Shown: positions 56,854-64,000 of the stretch, one piece after another | How positions within the stretch are numbered: the first letter of the stretch is position 1 | How the letters are laid out: each line of letters starts with the position of its first letter | Assembly (NCBI RefSeq): GCF_041154675.1 | Contig: NZ_AP031322.1 | Span: forward strand, 1,364,001 to 1,428,000 | Direction of reading: 5' to 3' | Length of the DNA stretch: 64,000 bases | DNA from: Sulfurisphaera javensis | Lineage (GTDB): Archaea > Thermoproteota > Thermoprotei_A > Sulfolobales > Sulfolobaceae | Notes under the pieces: generated by a model | The model's database searches: none | The model's input: only the letters and a program-made list of their open reading frames with translations | What the model was told of the DNA's origin: nothing | Position numbers and translations under genes: made by a program

Positions 56854-58615
56854 TTTTTGCTATAGCTTCAATCAAGTCTTCATAAGTTAGTTTTCTATCT
56901 TTATTTCCCCTTATTATTTCTTTTAATACTTTCATCTTAGCTTCTCTAGTTACTGCTGCTATATCAGCCCCACTATATCCTTCAGTTATTTCAGCTAGTT
57001 TCTCACAATTAACTTGTTCGCAAATATCTTTCCCAAGATATTTTTCAAATATATCTTTTCTTTCTTCCTTATTAGGTAATGGCATAAATATTATTCTGTC
57101 AAATCTTCCAGGTCTTTTTAATGCAGGATCAATATCTTCAAGTCTATTAGTAGTTCCTATTACTACTACTTCCTTTAGGCTTCTAATGCCATCCATTTCT
57201 GTTAGCAATTGGTTTACAATTTTTGCTGCTTCAGACTTTTGGTTTTCACGCTTAGGTGCAATAGCATCTAATTCATCAAGTAATAAAATCGACGGTTTAT
57301 TTTCTCTTGCTCTATTAAAAACCTCTTTTACAGCGGCAACTGCGCCTTCATATCCTTTATATAAAATTTCGGCTCCGCTTAGCATTATTAACTTTACCCC
57401 TAAAGTTTTAGCTAATGCCTTAGCCATCATAGTTTTTCCTACACCTGGAGGACCATAAAGCAAGATTCCTCTAATTGATGGTATTTTCATCTGTTCCATT
57501 AAATGATAATATTTAAATTGCATTTCTAATAAATCGTATAATTCTTTCTTTATCTCATTATAACCTCCAATATCATCTAAGGTTATTTTTTCAACATCAT
57601 CTGACTCCGGTATCTCTGGTCCTCTAAACTTTCTTTCATAATCTAATCTGAATTTTTCGTACTCATCTAACATTTGCAAAGTTACACTAGGCTTATATCT
57701 CTTAATTATAGTCGTAAAATCTTGCATAGTTATTTTTCTTTCAATACCTTTTTCTAGTGACTCAACTGCAGCTAATCTAGCTACTTCTTGACATACATTT
57801 GCTATATCAGCCCCAGTAAATCTTTCTGTCATTTCAGCAAGCTTATCAAAGTCAACATCATCAGCTAATGGCATATTCTTACAATGAATTTGGAAGATTT
57901 CTTTTCTAGATTTTTTATCTGGTACACCTATATAAATTAACTTATCAAAACGTCCAGCTCTTAGTAGCGCTTTATCTAAAAGTTGTGGAACATTTGTCGA
58001 ACCCACAATAATAACTCCTTCTTCGCTTTGCAGTCCATCTATTTCGGAAAGCATCAAAGATAGTAGTCTTGGAGTTACTGAATCCCCAGTATGGCTTTCT
58101 CTTTTAACACCTATAGTGTCTATTTCGTCAAAGAATAAGATACAAGGAGCATTTTTTCTTGCATTAGCGAATAGTTCTCTCAGTCTAGCTTCACTTTCTC
58201 CATACCATTTGCTCATAATATCACTAACATTAACATAAATGAAATTTATCTTGGCTTCATTTGCCAATGCTCTCATCATTAAGCTCTTTCCACAACCAGG
58301 AGGGCCGAAAAGCAATATTCCTTTAGGAGGACGTAGTCCATATTTTCTTGCTACATCTTTATATTTTAAAGGTAGTTCTATGTATTCTTTTATTTCTTTC
58401 TTTACATCTTCATATCCACCTATCATGTCCCATGTTATTTTCTCTTTTACTTCTTCTTTTTTCTTTTGAGATTTTTGTTGTATTTGTAATGCCTTATCTG
58501 ATAAAATAAATTTCTGAGTTTGTTTTCTAAACAGTAAGACTAAAAGCGTTATTGTTACTCCTAATGCACCTAATACCTCTATTAATGGAATAATTTGAGT
58601 AAATCCCATGTTCAA
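56792..58615 (-). CDS. Membrane-anchored tandem AAA ATPase, Cdc48/VAT-like
   Basis: A 607-residue ATPase. Residues 7-29 ([20 protein letters not shown]...) form one membrane helix in place of the Cdc48 N-domain. D1: Walker A GPPGCGKS (104-111), Walker B FFDEID, pore KWYGE, AGRFDK. D2: Walker A GPPGVGKT (388-395), Walker B LLDELD, pore LYKGYEG, PGRFDR. No protease domain follows, so it is not FtsH. It probably pulls proteins from or at the membrane, feeding the proteasome or acting as an unfoldase; partners unknown. Confidence 0.9.
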   Translation of the reverse strand: MNMGFTQIIPLIEVLGALGVTITLLVLLFRKQTQKFILSDKALQIQQKSQKKKEEVKEKITWDMIGGYEDVKKEIKEYIELPLKYKDVARKYGLRPPKGILLFGPPGCGKSLMMRALANEAKINFIYVNVSDIMSKWYGESEARLRELFANARKNAPCILFFDEIDTIGVKRESHTGDSVTPRLLSLMLSEIDGLQSEEGVIIVGSTNVPQLLDKALLRAGRFDKLIYIGVPDKKSRKEIFQIHCKNMPLADDVDFDKLAEMTERFTGADIANVCQEVARLAAVESLEKGIERKITMQDFTTIIKRYKPSVTLQMLDEYEKFRLDYERKFRGPEIPESDDVEKITLDDIGGYNEIKKELYDLLEMQFKYYHLMEQMKIPSIRGILLYGPPGVGKTMMAKALAKTLGVKLIMLSGAEILYKGYEGAVAAVKEVFNRARENKPSILLLDELDAIAPKRENQKSEAAKIVNQLLTEMDGIRSLKEVVVIGTTNRLEDIDPALKRPGRFDRIIFMPLPNKEERKDIFEKYLGKDICEQVNCEKLAEITEGYSGADIAAVTREAKMKVLKEIIRGNKDRKLTYEDLIEAIAKIKPSVKSETSNSTDSDQKRV

Positions 58616-58650
58616 AAAACATTATGGATTTGCAAATATTTAAATTATAG

Positions 58651-60204
58651 TTAATGTTTAATGTCTTTCAAAATCTCCTTTGCTGCATTATAACCAGGAG
58701 CTCCAGTAACGCCTCCTCCTGGATGAGTTCCAGATCCGCATAGATATAAGTTCTTTATAGGTGTTCTATAGTCTGAATACCCGATTATTGGCCTAAAGAA
58801 GTATAATTGATCTGGAGTCATATCAAGGTGGAAAATGTTGCCTCCCCAAATTCCAAATCTTCTTTCGATATCTAAAGGAGTAAGTATTTCATACTTAATT
58901 GGCTTAAAGTTAGGCGCGTATTCTCTTACTTTTTCAATTGTGATTTCAGCAATTTTATCTTTTAAATTGTCTAGGTCACTACTATAAGGAACGTATTGTC
59001 CAAAGATCGTAAAAACAAATTTCCCCTGAGGAGCTAAAGTTGGATCTACAGTAGATGGAATATTTATTGATAGCCAAGGTTCTTTAGAATAACCAAAAAC
59101 TTTTGAATCTATATAAGCCTTTTCAACATAATCTACGTTGGGAATTATTAACTCCGAGGCAATATGCTCTGGTCTTAAAGAAGTTCCATAGCCAAAATCC
59201 GGTAATTCTTCAAGATATCCATTAATTTTAAATGAAACACCAGTAGTTTTTAATGATTTTATTTTCTTTATAAACTCTTCTTCCAATTCTACATTTTTAA
59301 GTAATTTCAGGAAAGTCGTTTTTGGATCAGCATTAGATACGACAATTTTACTTTCAATAACTTTTCCATTTTTTAATTTAATGCCTTTAGCCTCATTATT
59401 CTTCACTATAATCTCATCAACTTCAGAATTTGTAAATATTTCAGCACTGTAATATTCAGCTACTTTCCTTAATGCATTTGATACACTACCCATTCCTCCT
59501 TCTACATAACCCCAAGCTCCCTTTATACCATTGATCTCTCCAAAATTGTGATGAAGCAAAACATATGCAGTTCCAGGGGTTGAAGGAGAAGCATAAGTAC
59601 CTACTACAGCATCTTCAATTAATGCTGATTTAACTTCTTCACTTTCAAAAAATTCATCAAGGAATGATCTACCATCTTGGAAGAACATTCTAGCAATTGT
59701 AAGCGCAGTATTTTCATCTATGTTTAATCCTCTGAAGACCTTGAAAAGCTCCTCTACTTCACTAAAACTTAAAGGTCTATTTAATATTAGAAAATCAGCA
59801 ATATCAGAAAAAGTATCTAATATCTTAGAAAATCTTTCATAAGCTATAGCGTCTTTTTTAGAAAATTTTTCAATCTCTTTTTGTGTTTTCTTCACTGAGG
59901 TCCAAATAGTTATGCTTTTCCCATTTCCGAATGGAACAAACAAACCTGGATCTTTTAAATATACTTTAAGACCAAAATTGTATAGCTTTAGATCATCAAT
60001 AATTTTTTTCCTAAATAGACTAAAAACATAAGAGGCAGTAGAAACTTTTATCCCTGGCCATAGTTCTTCAGTTACAGCAGCTCCTCCAATTATGTGCCTT
60101 CTCTCGAATACAGCGACTTTTAGTCCTTCTTTTGCTAAATATGAAGCAGTAACTAATCCGTTATGTCCTCCACCTATAATTATAACATCGTAAATTTTAT
60201 TCAC
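58651..60204 (-). CDS. Phytoene-desaturase-like NAD(P)/FAD oxidoreductase
   Basis: A 517-residue flavoprotein with IIGGGHNGLVTASYLAKEGL, VFERRHIIGGAAVTEELWPG and the C-terminal CrtI-type signature LCGSGTHPGGGVTGAPGYNA. It is closer to the PYROXD2/CrtI-like group than to true carotenoid desaturases; substrate could be an isoprenoid. GTG start 60204 lies 8 nt inside the small membrane-protein gene upstream, so the two are coupled. Confidence 0.87.
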   Translation of the reverse strand: MNKIYDVIIIGGGHNGLVTASYLAKEGLKVAVFERRHIIGGAAVTEELWPGIKVSTASYVFSLFRKKIIDDLKLYNFGLKVYLKDPGLFVPFGNGKSITIWTSVKKTQKEIEKFSKKDAIAYERFSKILDTFSDIADFLILNRPLSFSEVEELFKVFRGLNIDENTALTIARMFFQDGRSFLDEFFESEEVKSALIEDAVVGTYASPSTPGTAYVLLHHNFGEINGIKGAWGYVEGGMGSVSNALRKVAEYYSAEIFTNSEVDEIIVKNNEAKGIKLKNGKVIESKIVVSNADPKTTFLKLLKNVELEEEFIKKIKSLKTTGVSFKINGYLEELPDFGYGTSLRPEHIASELIIPNVDYVEKAYIDSKVFGYSKEPWLSINIPSTVDPTLAPQGKFVFTIFGQYVPYSSDLDNLKDKIAEITIEKVREYAPNFKPIKYEILTPLDIERRFGIWGGNIFHLDMTPDQLYFFRPIIGYSDYRTPIKNLYLCGSGTHPGGGVTGAPGYNAAKEILKDIKH

Positions 60205-60301
60205 CTCTTCTAATTCTAAACACTATTGCTAGTATTGCCCCTAATACTGATATTGCAATTGCTGTATACGCGAAAACCAGTAACATTTCAGTTGGATTCA
60301 T
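60197..60301 (-). CDS. Small single-pass membrane protein, 34 residues
   Basis: ATG 60301 opens MNPTEMLLVFAYTAIAISVL, followed by GAILAIVFRIRRGE and TAA. It is one hydrophobic helix (about residues 7-28) with a basic C-terminal end, a normal type for inside-positive small membrane proteins. Its last codons GGT GAA TAA give the ribosome site and start region of the CrtI-like gene (8-nt overlap). It lies directly downstream of the divergent promoter, so it is likely translated. It could anchor the flavoprotein at the membrane. Confidence 0.65.
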   Translation of the reverse strand: MNPTEMLLVFAYTAIAISVLGAILAIVFRIRRGE

Positions 60302-60340
60302 TTAGGATAACTTAATTAACTTAAATAAAACTTTAGTGGT
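60302..60340. promoter_or_regulatory. Compact divergent promoter
   Basis: Only 39 bp separate the small membrane-protein gene (ATG 60301, minus) and the phosphodiesterase gene (ATG 60341, plus). TTAATTAACTTAAATAAA (about 60313-60330) carries A/T-rich box A candidates for both strands, about 20-27 nt from each start, so both transcripts should be nearly leaderless. Confidence 0.45.
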
Positions 60341-61426
60341 ATGAGTATAACTTACCCAGATTATAATGGAAATAGTATTTATAATTTAGCTTGTGGAATT
60401 GCTGATTTCCTTGGTGTAAAGAGAGAATGCAAGGGGAATAAAATAAATATTGCTGGTAAAAAATTAGCTTTAGTACTTCTAGATGGGCTAGGATACAATA
60501 TGCTTAGGAGTGTCGGCTATGAAGTAGAGAATAAGATAACTACAGTATTTCCCTCAACGACATCAACAGTTATAACTACTTTATTTACAGCCTTACTCCC
60601 AGCGGAGCATGGAATACTTGGTTATAATACTTTTTCAAAGAGGTTAGGAGGAATAGCTAATGCTTTAAAGTACACTTACCCAGCAATAGGAGATCGAGAT
60701 GCTGTTAGTGAAAATATTAAGTTTTCAAATGCTTTTCCATCAGTTAAGAGCTATCTTTCTGAAGTTAAAGATAAAAAGACAGCATCTGTGGTCCCTAAAG
60801 GAATTGAAAACACTGAATTTACAATGGCTACACATGGAAAAGTTAGCACAACAAAGATATACTCTACTTACTGGGACGCACTTTACGAATTCTCAAACAT
60901 TTTGACTGATTATGATTTTGTATATTTTTACTTACCAGATATCGATACCTTAGCCCATAAATATGGTCCTTCAAGCATTCCAGTTAAGCAAGCTATCAGA
61001 GATATATTTGAAGGAGTAAGGCAAATAGCTTATAGTCACAAGGATTACACTTTTATAATAGTTGCAGATCACGGTCATGTCGATGTATCTTCTCACGTTT
61101 TACTAAACAATGATTCTGAACTACTGGATATGCTATATCTTCCACCATATGGTGATTCGAGGGCTTTGTTTTTCTTAACTAAATACGAGCTAAAAACTTA
61201 TCTTTATCATAAATATCCAGAACTAAAAGTATTTGATAAAAATGATTTCGAAAAGTTAGTAGGAGGAGATAAGATAAATGCTGATTATATAGCTGTTCCC
61301 CTAGATAATAAGGCTTATATTTATTCCTTTAGAGACCAAACTGATGACTACGCAAAATTAAAAGGTCACCATGGTGGTTTATCTGAAGATGAAATGTATA
61401 TTCCAATGGTGGTAATAAATGGTTGA
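60341..61426 (+). CDS. Alkaline-phosphatase-superfamily phosphodiesterase/nucleotide pyrophosphatase
   Basis: A 361-residue enzyme. Metal and nucleophile motifs: LVLLDGLGYN (Asp), FPSTTSTVITTLFTALLPAE (nucleophile Thr), HGILGY, YLPDIDTLAHKYGP (Asp, His), VADHGHVD (Asp-His) and HHGG (last His). This is the type I phosphodiesterase plan. No signal peptide, so it acts in the cytoplasm. Substrate unknown. It overlaps the phosphoribosyltransferase gene by 8 nt; both might act on purine nucleotides. Confidence 0.88.
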   Translation: MSITYPDYNGNSIYNLACGIADFLGVKRECKGNKINIAGKKLALVLLDGLGYNMLRSVGYEVENKITTVFPSTTSTVITTLFTALLPAEHGILGYNTFSKRLGGIANALKYTYPAIGDRDAVSENIKFSNAFPSVKSYLSEVKDKKTASVVPKGIENTEFTMATHGKVSTTKIYSTYWDALYEFSNILTDYDFVYFYLPDIDTLAHKYGPSSIPVKQAIRDIFEGVRQIAYSHKDYTFIIVADHGHVDVSSHVLLNNDSELLDMLYLPPYGDSRALFFLTKYELKTYLYHKYPELKVFDKNDFEKLVGGDKINADYIAVPLDNKAYIYSFRDQTDDYAKLKGHHGGLSEDEMYIPMVVING

Positions 61427-61949
61427 ATATTTTATACCAAAATGGGAGGAAATAGAGGAAGGGATACTTTATATAGTAGAGAAGATGGTTAATGATAATT
61501 TCATTCCAGATGCTATTATAGCAGTACTTACTGGTGGTGTTATTCCAGCAAAGTTAATTGCTGATGCTTTAGGAGTCAGAAACATAAAGTATATTGATAT
61601 AAAATTCTATAAAGGAATTGAATCAAGAGAGAGAAAACCAGTGATAAAAGCAGTTTATGTTGATAATATAGAGAATAAAAAGGTTCTTATAATTGATGAT
61701 GTAGCTGATACTGGTGAAACGTTAGATGCTGTTAGTAACATTATAACTATGTATAATCCTTCTCTTGTAAGATTAGCAACTGTATACGTAAAACCTTGGT
61801 CTAGAAAATATCCTGATTATTATTATAAGATCTTAGATAAATGGATAATATTCCCATGGGATAAATGGGAAGTAGTTAGAGAAAATAGTCAAGCACCAGT
61901 TGATAAAAAAGAGAAATATCTAGAAATTTTAAGTAAACTTAAAAGATAG
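61419..61949 (+). CDS. Phosphoribosyltransferase, guanine/hypoxanthine type (gpT-1-like)
   Basis: A 176-residue PRTase. AIIAVLTGGVIPAKLIADAL at the N-terminus, PRPP loop VLIIDDVADTGETLDAV (about residues 88-104) and the C-terminal WIIFPWDKWEVVREN match the S. solfataricus gpT-1 protein I remember. It converts a purine base with PRPP into the nucleotide. The paralogue at 1-183 opens in the same way, with WEEVAEW near the start. Its 3' end overlaps methylmalonyl-CoA mutase by 11 nt. Confidence 0.9.
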   Translation: MVEYFIPKWEEIEEGILYIVEKMVNDNFIPDAIIAVLTGGVIPAKLIADALGVRNIKYIDIKFYKGIESRERKPVIKAVYVDNIENKKVLIIDDVADTGETLDAVSNIITMYNPSLVRLATVYVKPWSRKYPDYYYKILDKWIIFPWDKWEVVRENSQAPVDKKEKYLEILSKLKR

Positions 61950-63612
61950 CTGGTTCTTTATACTCTCCCCATATTTCTCTTAGAGTTCCACTGATTTCTC
62001 CAACAGTAGCCCCAGCTTTAATTGCATTTAGTATGTATGGGAATAAGTTTTCATTTTCTTTTTCGGCAGCTTTTCTTAATGCATTTAGGGAGTCTCTCCA
62101 CTTTATCTCATCTCTTTCACTCCTATACTTCTTTAAACGTTCTATCACCCTATTTCTAACTTCTGGGTTTACTCTGAATACTTCTGTTGTTCCAATCCAA
62201 TCTGGTTCATAGAACATATTTACCCCAACTTTAACCATGTCTCCGCTTTCAATCTTCTTTTGAAGTCTGTAAGCACTTTCAGCAATTTCAGCCTGCGGAT
62301 AGCCTTTTTCTATTGCTTTCATCATTCCTCCCATATTTTCAATTTTTTCAATTATCTTCCATGCTTTATCTTCAATTTCATCTGTTAATGCTTCAATGAA
62401 ATATGAGCCAGCCAAGGGGTCAATAGTGTCTGCTGCACCACTTTCATAAGCTATTATTTGTTGAACCCTTATTGCAATCTTTGCAGCTTTCTCACTTGGT
62501 AAAGCTAAAGCTTCATCATAAGAATTTACGTGCAAGCTCTGAGTTCCTCCTAAGACTGCAGCTAAAGCTTGTAATGTAGTTCTTATTATGTTTATTTCTG
62601 GTTGTTGAGCTGTTAACTCTGCCCCACCAGTTTGTGTATGAAATCTAAGCATCATAGACTCTTGCTTCTTTGCTCCAAACCACTCTTTCATAATCTTTGC
62701 CCACATTCTTCTTGCTGCTCTAAACTTTGCTACTTCTTCAAATATGTTAGTATAACCAGCAAAGAAGAAAGAGAGTTTTGGAGCAAAATCGTCAACTGGA
62801 ATTCCCCTTTCCATTGTCTTCCTAACGTATTCTATTCCGTCTGCTAATGTAAATGCTACTTCTAATACTGCATCAGCACCGGCTTCTCTTATGTGGTAAC
62901 CGCTAATACTAATTGGGTACCATTTAGGAATATTCTTTGCAGAATACTCAATTAAGTCAATAGCATATCTCATTGATGGTTCTGGTGGATAAATAAAGTT
63001 CTTTCTTGCAATATATTCTTTAAGAATATCGTTTTGTACTGTACCATCTAGGACTTTTCTATCTATTCCTCTAGATTCTGCTGTGGCCACATACATTGAG
63101 AGTAATTCAATTGCTGTTGCATTTATTGTCATTGAAGTTGTTACTTTGTCTAATGGAATTCCGTTCATTACAATGTCCATCTCTTTCCAATGAAACATCG
63201 AAACTCCAACAACACCTACTTCTGTAAATGCTAATATGTGATCTGGATCTAGTCCTAATTGTGTAGGTAGGTCAAAAGCCATACTTAAACCAGTCTGACC
63301 AGCTTGTAATAATTTTCTAAATCTATCATTTGTATCTTCTGCTGATCCAAAACCAGCATATTGTCTAATTGTCCATAATCTTCCCCTATACATTGTAGGG
63401 TAAATTCCTCTTGTGAATGGATACTGACCGGGGTATCCTATCTTCTCTTCATACGATCCTCTAAGGTCAAGAGGAGTATACAATCTTTTTACTTCAATAC
63501 CAGAGGGGGTGGTAAAAGTCTGTTTCCTCTCTGCTCTCTTGCTCAACCATGGTTTTAATACTTTTTCTTCCCATTGTTGATAACTGTCTTTAATTTTATC
63601 CTCTATATCCAA
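61939..63612 (-). CDS. Methylmalonyl-CoA mutase, large (catalytic) subunit
   Basis: A 557-residue TIM-barrel subunit, without the B12-binding domain, which archaea encode separately. YPFTRGIYPTMYRGRLWTIR, QYAGFGSAEDTNDRFRKLL, GLSMAFDLPTQLGLDPDH and MMLRFHTQTGGAELTAQQPE are conserved. It interconverts succinyl-CoA and (R)-methylmalonyl-CoA, a step of the 3-hydroxypropionate/4-hydroxybutyrate cycle. Divergent from the epimerase (next step), with 89 bp between. The B12 subunit is not in this window. Confidence 0.95.
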   Translation of the reverse strand: MDIEDKIKDSYQQWEEKVLKPWLSKRAERKQTFTTPSGIEVKRLYTPLDLRGSYEEKIGYPGQYPFTRGIYPTMYRGRLWTIRQYAGFGSAEDTNDRFRKLLQAGQTGLSMAFDLPTQLGLDPDHILAFTEVGVVGVSMFHWKEMDIVMNGIPLDKVTTSMTINATAIELLSMYVATAESRGIDRKVLDGTVQNDILKEYIARKNFIYPPEPSMRYAIDLIEYSAKNIPKWYPISISGYHIREAGADAVLEVAFTLADGIEYVRKTMERGIPVDDFAPKLSFFFAGYTNIFEEVAKFRAARRMWAKIMKEWFGAKKQESMMLRFHTQTGGAELTAQQPEINIIRTTLQALAAVLGGTQSLHVNSYDEALALPSEKAAKIAIRVQQIIAYESGAADTIDPLAGSYFIEALTDEIEDKAWKIIEKIENMGGMMKAIEKGYPQAEIAESAYRLQKKIESGDMVKVGVNMFYEPDWIGTTEVFRVNPEVRNRVIERLKKYRSERDEIKWRDSLNALRKAAEKENENLFPYILNAIKAGATVGEISGTLREIWGEYKEPAIF

Positions 63613-63642
63613 GCTAAGCCCCGTATTTATATAGGTTTAAAC

Positions 63643-63679
63643 ACTTAAAACTTTTGCTTTTTTAAACAAACTTTTAAGT
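63643..63679. promoter_or_regulatory. Inverted repeat in the mutase/epimerase divergent promoter
   Basis: ACTTAAAA (63643-63650) and TTTTAAGT (63672-63679) are perfect 8-bp arms, 21 nt apart, and GTTTAAAC (63635-63642) is palindromic next to the first arm. They lie between the two starts, where a regulator could act on both genes. AT-rich, so chance is possible. Confidence 0.4.
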
Positions 63680-63701
63680 CAAAAATGTAAAAATATAATT
63701 G

Positions 63702-64000
63702 ATGGAGACACAAAATATTGATCATATAGGTATAGCTGTTGAAAACATAGAAGAAGCAATAAAGTTTTATACAGAGAAATTAGGCATGAAGCTTGTACAT
63801 AGAGAAACGTTGGAAGACAGAGGATTAAAGGTAGCATTTTTAACTGGAAAAGATGGTGAGACAGCAATTGAACTACTTGAGCCAATAAATCATGAAGATA
63901 TGAATAACACTGTGGCGAAGTTTATAAAAAATAGGGGGCAAGGATTACATCATTTGGCTGTAAGAGTAGAAAATATCGAAGCTTCACTTAAAGAATTAGA
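63702..64000 (+). CDS. Methylmalonyl-CoA epimerase (5' part; continues beyond the window)
   Basis: The first 99 codons from ATG 63702: METQNIDHIGIAVENIEEAI, FYTEKLGMKLVHRETLEDRG, then AIELLEPINHEDMNN and GQGLHHLAVRVENIEASLKE. This is the VOC-fold epimerase, with the metal ligands His near the start, Glu of IELLEP, and His of HHLAV. It interconverts the (R) and (S) forms for the mutase encoded divergently. About 40 residues lie beyond the edge. Confidence 0.93.
   Translation, partial: METQNIDHIGIAVENIEEAIKFYTEKLGMKLVHRETLEDRGLKVAFLTGKDGETAIELLEPINHEDMNNTVAKFIKNRGQGLHHLAVRVENIEASLKEL

Overview
The window is from a crenarchaeon of the order Sulfolobales, most like Sulfurisphaera (Sulfolobus) tokodaii. 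Three things point there: strongly AT-rich DNA; crenarchaeal marker genes (a ssb of the S. solfataricus type, hexaprenyl diphosphate synthase, a four-subunit succinate dehydrogenase with a CCG-domain subunit, methylmalonyl-CoA mutase and epimerase, pantoate kinase with phosphopantothenate synthetase); and signals typical of Sulfolobus, namely TATA boxes about 25 nt before leaderless starts, with GGTGA ribosome sites inside operons. It is dense chromosomal core. I see no CRISPR array, insertion sequence, rRNA or tRNA, and no gene-free stretch over 300 bp.

Layout. 0-3.6 kb: purine salvage (phosphoribosyltransferase, MTA phosphorylase), an unrecognised protein, hexaprenyl diphosphate synthase and an ATP-grasp ligase. 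3.6-10 kb: an Lrp regulator with a geranylgeranyl-reductase paralogue and a membrane protein, a degenerate metallophosphoesterase, geranylgeranyl reductase, and a DUF2070 membrane protein. 10-15 kb: a HAD phosphatase and sdhABCD. 15-18.5 kb: a MoxR ATPase/VWA pair (RavA/ViaA-like), then ssb with a PqqD-like gene. 18.5-24.7 kb: moeA, homoserine kinase, a cystathionine-synthase-type enzyme, a zinc-finger/helical pair, DUF1152 and a PD-(D/E)XK nuclease. 24.7-32 kb: translation and ribosome biogenesis (aIF1A, RIO1, KH/Dim2; thiolase; tRNA methylthiotransferase; aIF2-beta, DUF424, NMD3, RNase HII, a TGS protein with a dead GTPase domain). 32-37.5 kb: a type IV pilus-like F/E pair, a processive glycosyltransferase and pyrophosphatase. 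37.5-42.9 kb: HD hydrolase, ThiD-ThiN, MoaD-MoaE, and a large FAD/Fe-S oxidoreductase. 42.9-47.7 kb: archaeal CoA synthesis (pantoate kinase, PPS, PanB) and an ABC exporter. 47.8-49.4 kb: a lone RAM domain, two ribbon-helix-helix genes and an MBL hydrolase. 49.4-55 kb: isopropylmalate-type synthase and a pterin cluster (MptE, PTPS, dihydropteroate synthase-like) mixed with a degenerate MNT/HEPN pair. 55-64 kb: thioredoxin reductase, IMPase, a membrane-anchored tandem AAA ATPase, a CrtI-like oxidoreductase with a 34-residue membrane protein, a phosphodiesterase, a phosphoribosyltransferase, and methylmalonyl-CoA mutase divergent from the epimerase (64-kb edge).

The strongest new observations are these. 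Two genes (ATP-grasp at 2700, mptE at 51183) lack any ATG/GTG/TTG for their conserved N-termini and seem to start at ATT and ATA. Each has GGTGA exactly 6 nt upstream, the spacing also seen at ordinary starts in this window. Nine convergent gene pairs overlap at their 3' ends. The three convergent pairs with real gaps (3.6, 15.0 and 48.1 kb) each hold a GC-rich, structured segment: one fits a box C/D sRNA with 12-3-12 spacing and one looks H/ACA-like. Also notable are a pseudo-GTPase of the DRG/TGS family, a catalytically dead MNT/HEPN pair in the pterin operon, a small membrane protein coupled to the CrtI-like enzyme, and palindromic operators at three promoters.
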